Below are positions 60,527 through 64,000 of a DNA stretch of 64,000 nt, in pieces. This DNA is from Streptomyces umbrinus (GTDB lineage: Bacteria > Actinomycetota > Actinomycetes > Streptomycetales > Streptomycetaceae). The stretch is taken from assembly GCF_030817415.1 (NCBI RefSeq), contig NZ_JAUSZI010000002.1, positions 7,192,001 through 7,256,000 on the forward strand, given 5' to 3'. The notes under the pieces were generated by a model. That model made no database searches and was not told where the DNA came from. It saw only the letters and a list, made by a program, of their open reading frames with translations. The translations under genes and the position numbers were made by a program. How positions within the stretch are numbered: position 1 is the stretch's first letter; each line of letters opens with the position of its first letter.

Positions 60527-60654
60527 CATCACGATTGGGAAGTTCCTTTGACGATGGCGTTCGTCCGGGTGTACCACAGGCTCTTCCCGCCTCGTGCGCC
60601 GGCGAACCGCTCCGGCCCAACCTCCTGACGCTGCCTGCCTGACGCGTCACCATG

Positions 60655-60709
60655 TGGCAACTTTGGGACACCGGGCGCGGCGCCTGGGCCCGGTGTCCCA
60701 AAGTCGCCA
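60655..60709. terminator. strong bidirectional hairpin
   Basis: A 17-bp perfect stem, ACTTTGGGACACCGGGC (60660-60676) with GCCCGGTGTCCCAAAGT (60688-60704), extended by TGGC/GCCA across one mismatch. It separates the IS110 gene from the convergent DUF397 gene. Confidence 0.85.
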
Positions 60710-60714
60710 ATTGA

Positions 60715-60909
60715 TCAGGCGCTGCGTATGGAAGGGTTCGTTTTCAGGGTGCGTATGAGTGCGCTCATGCGATCGCGTGTGGTCGAGAGGATGACCTCAG
60801 GTTCGTCGCTCTCGCGGAGGTGGATCGCTCCCACAGAAGTAGCCGCCACGTAGACGCAGTTAGCCGCTTCGGCGCTGTACGACGACTTCTGCCAGGTGAG
60901 TTCGGGCAT
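60715..60909 (-). CDS. DUF397 small protein
   Basis: 64 residues with the DUF397 signature WQKSSYSAEAANCVYVA at the N-terminus and LIRTLKT at the end. In Streptomyces these small proteins are coded beside XRE-DUF5753 regulators and act with them (BldB/AbaA-type regulatory modules, toxin-antitoxin-like in some reports). Gap to the upstream XRE gene is 9 bp. The terminator follows directly. Confidence 0.9.
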   Translation of the reverse strand: MPELTWQKSSYSAEAANCVYVAATSVGAIHLRESDEPEVILSTTRDRMSALIRTLKTNPSIRSA

Positions 60910-60918
60910 GGAGGCTCC

Positions 60919-61770
60919 TCAGAGGTCTTGCGCGATGCGCTGGATGAGATCTAGGGACTTCGGCGCAGGCAGGGCCCGCGATTCCATACGGTCCAGGACG
61001 GAGCGGTAGCGCTCCAACTGTGCTTCGGCGTCGAGGAATTCGCAGCCGTGGTCGGTGTCCAGGACGACGGTGTCGAGCCCTGGCACAGGACCGACAGCGC
61101 AGGTGATGGGCTGGCCGGATGCAGGGAATCCCGCTTCCCCAAAGGGGATCACCAGGATGGTGATCGTGGGTTGTTCGCTCATCTCCAGCAGGTAGTCGAG
61201 TTGCGCCCGACTGATCTCAGGTCCGCCGAATCCCATCCGCAGCGCTGCCTCGTGCACGATGGCCGTGTACGGGGTCGCGATTCCCTCGAAGAGGACGGCT
61301 TGGCGCTTCACGCGGTGCGAGACGCGGTGCTCGATCTCGTATGACCGTAGCGATGGAACCGCCTCACGCATGACCGCGCGGGCATGCTCTGTGGTCTGCA
61401 GCAGACCGGGCATGTGGATCGTGACAGCCACCCGGAGCGCGGTGGCGTGGTGCTCCAGTTCGGCCAGGTCCAGCAAGTTGGAGGGGAGCACGTCGCGGTA
61501 TTCCTCCCACCAGCCGCGGGCCCGTCGGCCAGTCATGGTGGCGATGGCGTCGACGAGTTGTTCGTCCGCGCAATCGTACGAGCGTGCCAGGGCGCGGACG
61601 CGGTCGGCGCTGAGGGAGCTGCGGCCGGTCTCGATCATGCTGACGCGTCCCTGGTTGACGCCGAGCAGCGTGGCGGCGCCGGTGACGGTCAGCCCGGCCC
61701 GCTCACGAAGTTTGCGGAGTTCGGCGCCCATTCGCCGCTGGCGCAGAGTCGGGGTGGTGGTGGGCGGCAA
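60919..61770 (-). CDS. XRE-family regulator with DUF5753 domain
   Basis: 283 residues. HTH near 20-70 (LRERAGLTVTGAATLLGVNQGRVSMIE), then a DUF5753 domain (MPGLLQTTEHARAVM; RVKRQAVLF; ALRMGFGGPE; LVIPFGEAGFPASGQP). TTG 61770 is the start: GGAGGGG lies 4-5 bp upstream, and the longer frame to 62010 has no conserved sequence. Forms a module with the DUF397 gene downstream and the divergent HATPase gene. Confidence 0.9.
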   Translation of the reverse strand: MPPTTTPTLRQRRMGAELRKLRERAGLTVTGAATLLGVNQGRVSMIETGRSSLSADRVRALARSYDCADEQLVDAIATMTGRRARGWWEEYRDVLPSNLLDLAELEHHATALRVAVTIHMPGLLQTTEHARAVMREAVPSLRSYEIEHRVSHRVKRQAVLFEGIATPYTAIVHEAALRMGFGGPEISRAQLDYLLEMSEQPTITILVIPFGEAGFPASGQPITCAVGPVPGLDTVVLDTDHGCEFLDAEAQLERYRSVLDRMESRALPAPKSLDLIQRIAQDL

Positions 61771-62002
61771 GACCCCTCCTTCCGGCCGCGGCGCGGCGCT
61801 TGGGTACCCCACACGAGGTAACTGGTGATGAATATCGCAGGTTTGGGAGATGTATCTCCTGGGCTGCGCTAGCTTAAGACCGTACCGCCAACTGCCCGCG
61901 CCCCCAAGCCGGAAGCGCACCCGACCAGGCATTGCCACCGCAAGGCGCCGCCGTTGAGCGAGCCCAAGTTCCCTTCCCCTTTCCTTCCTCCCGGAGGCGT
62001 TC

Positions 62003-62464
62003 ATGGTCACCGTAGCCCCGCCCGATACCTGGACGTACGCCCTTCGCCTGCCCTATGACCCCCGTGCCGCACGCGTCGCACGTATGACCGTGCGGGCCGC
62101 GCTGAACGGGCATGGAATGGCCGAAGTCCTCGACGCGGTCGAGCTGTTGACGTCCGAGTTGGTCACCAATGCGTACCGGCACACGAGAGGGCCGGCTTCC
62201 CTGCGGCTGACCGCGTTGGGGGACGGGCGGTTGCGGGTGGGGGTGTGGGACAGCAGTCCGCACATTCCGGCGCCCTTCGACAAGCCTCCCTGTGATCGGG
62301 TCCCGCCCGCCCCGGCGGGCGCCGAAGGGGGACGCGGGCTGTTCCTCGTGCAGCAGTGCGCGAGTTCGTGGGGCGGCTGGCCGCTCGGTGGCGATCTGCT
62401 CGGGCGCGGCGCCGGAAAGCTGCTGTGGTTCGAGGTCGGAGGGCTGGGATGTCGCAGTTGGTAG
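62003..62464 (+). CDS. HATPase (anti-sigma/RsbW-like) regulatory protein
   Basis: 153 residues with a GHKL ATP-binding fold: N-box ELLTSELVTNAYRHTR and G-box GRGLFLVQQCASSWG. Such stand-alone Streptomyces HATPases act as anti-sigma-like kinases. It is divergent from the XRE-DUF5753/DUF397 pair, completing the standard triad. Start ATG 62003 follows a GGAGG-type site (CCGGAGGCGTTC). Confidence 0.9.
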   Translation: MVTVAPPDTWTYALRLPYDPRAARVARMTVRAALNGHGMAEVLDAVELLTSELVTNAYRHTRGPASLRLTALGDGRLRVGVWDSSPHIPAPFDKPPCDRVPPAPAGAEGGRGLFLVQQCASSWGGWPLGGDLLGRGAGKLLWFEVGGLGCRSW

Positions 62465-62663
62465 CCGCGCTATGGCGGCTCACCTGCTCGACGTAATGAA
62501 CTTGGAAGACAGCGGGAGCCCGGCCAACGGCCCCGTCCTGTGTGGCTTCCGTGGAGGCCCGTGGTGTGGCCGTGGAGGGGCCGGAGCTCCGCCCAGGCCC
62601 TCCAGCCGCCGCGGATAGGCTGTCCCGGATGATGATCACCTGCCCGCAACGGAGTACACACCC

Positions 62664-63542
62664 ATGAGCAACCGCCAAGTGCAGAAGATGTTCCGGCTCA
62701 TGGCGAGTGGTGAAGCGGTTGAGGTCAGTAGTCCCATGGCGTCTGTGAAGAAGTTGGCGCGGCTTGCCTTTGTTGCGCAGCAGTTCGGGTACGAGTACGC
62801 GGATGTGCGGCAAGGGGGCGGGCACAACAGTGCGCTGCGGATGCTCATCGTGCCCGATCCGAGTCCCTACGCCCGGCAGCGGGCCGCTCAGAACTGGGCC
62901 CAGTTTCCGCAGGCCGCCAGTGGTGGGCCCCTGCCGCCCTTCGTGCCCGACGCCTTGGAGCTGCTCAAGGCGCGGATCAACTTCGACCTGACCGGCAAGA
63001 GCGCAGAGAAGCGGATGCTCTTCGGGGCCCTCGGTGGCACCGTCGGATGTGTCGTCCTGGCGCTCCGGACCGGGGGTGACGGCGTCGCCTTCGCCGGGTC
63101 CGCGGTTGTGTGGGTGCTGCTCGTCGGAGTACTCGGCATCGGGTTCGCCGTCACACGCAAGCGCAACGCGAAGTTCGCGGCGCGGTTGCTGGCCGCCGGG
63201 TTCACGCCGGTGACGGACGAGACCGGCCGGGTTCGCTACCTGCCGCAGGGCGCGCAGCCGCCCGGGCACGCCAACCCCTTCGCCGGCCCCGGAACGCCCG
63301 GCGTGGGAGGTCCGTACGCACCTCAGCCCGGTGTCGGAGGTCCGTATGTTCCTCAGCCCGGTGCCGGAGTTCCATACGCACCCCTGCCGACCGCGGCCCC
63401 CTACCCCCCGGGCCCGTACGCCGCACCCCAGGCCCCCGGCCCGTACGGAGGCACCCCGGCCACTCCCTACACCCACCCCGGCCCTGGCCCCGTACCGCAG
63501 CCGCAGCCGTACCCCCAGGCAGGCCCTCCCGCGAACCCGTAG
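62664..63542 (+). CDS. membrane protein with Gly/Pro/Tyr repeat tail
   Basis: 292 residues. An N-terminal helical region (MFRLMASGEAVEVSSPMAS, LARLAFVAQQFGYEYADV) comes before two membrane helices near 112-160 (RMLFGALGGTVGCVVLAL; AVVWVLLVGVLGIGFAV), then a short basic cytoplasmic part and a 90-residue tail of PYAPQPGVGGPY-like units. Tails of this kind mediate phase separation or protein contacts, but the function is unknown. ATG 62664 has a weak upstream site. Confidence 0.8.
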   Translation: MSNRQVQKMFRLMASGEAVEVSSPMASVKKLARLAFVAQQFGYEYADVRQGGGHNSALRMLIVPDPSPYARQRAAQNWAQFPQAASGGPLPPFVPDALELLKARINFDLTGKSAEKRMLFGALGGTVGCVVLALRTGGDGVAFAGSAVVWVLLVGVLGIGFAVTRKRNAKFAARLLAAGFTPVTDETGRVRYLPQGAQPPGHANPFAGPGTPGVGGPYAPQPGVGGPYVPQPGAGVPYAPLPTAAPYPPGPYAAPQAPGPYGGTPATPYTHPGPGPVPQPQPYPQAGPPANP

Positions 63543-63709
63543 GCACCCCCCTCACCAGTAGAAACCCCCCACCCCCCGAAAAAACCCTCACCGCGCCCCT
63601 CGCCCCGGGGTGAGAGCAACGTTCCCCGGAGGTCACTCGTCGCCACAGGCCGGAAACGCGCCATCCCTACCTTCGGGTGGACCAGCCGGAGAAATTGTGG
63701 AGGCGTGAG

Positions 63710-64000
63710 ATGACAGCCCCGAGCAGCAGCATCGCACCGCGCAAGGGGGGCCGCTGGATCGAGCAGTGGGACCCGGAGGACGAGACGTTCTGGAAGGAGA
63801 CGGGGGAGAAGGTCGCCCATCGCAACCTGTTCTTCTCCGTTCTTTCCGAGCACATCGGGTTCTCGATCTGGACCCTGTGGTCCGTGATGGTGCTCTTCAT
63901 GGGGCCCGAGTACGGGCTCACCCCGGCCGACAAGTTCTTCATCATCTCCATGGCCACGCTGGTCGGCGCCATCGTGCGGGTGCCGTACACCTTCGCGGTC
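63710..64000 (+). CDS. narK: nitrate/nitrite MFS transporter NarK (partial, runs off the right edge)
   Basis: First 97 codons. The soluble leader GRWIEQWDPEDETFWKETG and the first helix (NLFFSVLSEHIGFSIWTLWS) are diagnostic of NarK2-type nitrate/nitrite transporters. ATG 63710 follows GGAGG by 7 bp. The remaining helices, including the nitrate signature motifs, lie beyond the window. Confidence 0.9.
   Translation, partial: MTAPSSSIAPRKGGRWIEQWDPEDETFWKETGEKVAHRNLFFSVLSEHIGFSIWTLWSVMVLFMGPEYGLTPADKFFIISMATLVGAIVRVPYTFAV

Larger units (their letters stand above)
59120..60540 (+). mobile_element. IS110-family insertion element (ends approximate)
   Basis: Contains one IS110-type transposase gene and a structured non-coding left flank. 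IS110 elements have no clear terminal repeats, so the boundaries are guesses from the end of the interrupted upstream gene (59140) and the TTGACA just at the transposase stop (60523-60528). Confidence 0.55.

Overview
The window is chromosomal DNA of a Streptomyces (high-GC actinomycete). Evidence: very high GC with strong third-position bias, many GTG/TTG starts, rare TTA codons, the XRE-DUF5753/DUF397/HATPase regulatory triad, and a gene order (two pka kinases, prfB, ftsE, ftsX, S41 protease, smpB, ssrA, then a matB-type gene) that I know from the S. coelicolor core region. No homology search was run; functional calls rest on motifs and architecture.

Layout. (1) 1-18.4 kb is dominated by cell-surface polymer genes, mostly on the minus strand: a TagGH-like ABC exporter, a galE-like epimerase, a family 2 glycosyltransferase, GT-C membrane glycosyltransferases, and three tandem paralogous fusions of a GT2 domain to a CDP-glycerol glycerophosphotransferase-like domain. 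A TetR regulator with upstream direct repeats and an ohrR/ohr peroxide pair are embedded here. (2) 18.6-22.3 kb is a sugar-type ABC importer (binding lipoprotein plus two permeases), one permease carrying an unusual extracellular insert. (3) 22.6-29.9 kb holds an FHA-FtsK/SpoIIIE-like ATPase gene divergent from two Ser/Thr kinase genes (pkaA/pkaB-like). (4) 30.2-38.8 kb is core housekeeping: prfB, a sortase-E-type surface protein, ftsEX, a CtpA-like protease, smpB, tmRNA, and a DacB-type D-Ala-D-Ala carboxypeptidase. (5) 38.9-45.5 kb is a five-gene alpha-xyloside uptake and hydrolysis operon (binding protein, two permeases, GH31 alpha-xylosidase, LacI regulator) with two perfect palindromic operators in front. 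(6) 45.6-48.2 kb is a divergent MFS/LysR pair. (7) 48.4-53.5 kb is a translationally coupled operon for an extracellular polysaccharide (membrane protein, MatB-like deacetylase/synthase, acyltransferase). (8) 53.7-60.5 kb is accessory: a lipoprotein/secreted-protein pair, a WXG100-like protein coupled to a larger type VII secretion substrate-like protein, three orphan genes (one frameshifted), and an IS110-family element. (9) 60.7-64 kb carries the XRE/DUF397/HATPase triad, a membrane protein with a proline-rich tail, and the start of a narK nitrate transporter.

Intergenic space repeatedly contains long streptomycete inverted repeats (16.0, 22.5, 30.0, 32.8 and 10.2 kb); one has been absorbed into a coding region. 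The most novel candidate is the type VII-secretion-like locus at 53.7-59.1 kb together with the adjacent IS110 element, whose upstream flank looks like a folded, possibly bridge-type, RNA. In-frame TTA codons seen in the LacI regulator and the CtpA-like protease suggest bldA-dependent, development-linked expression.
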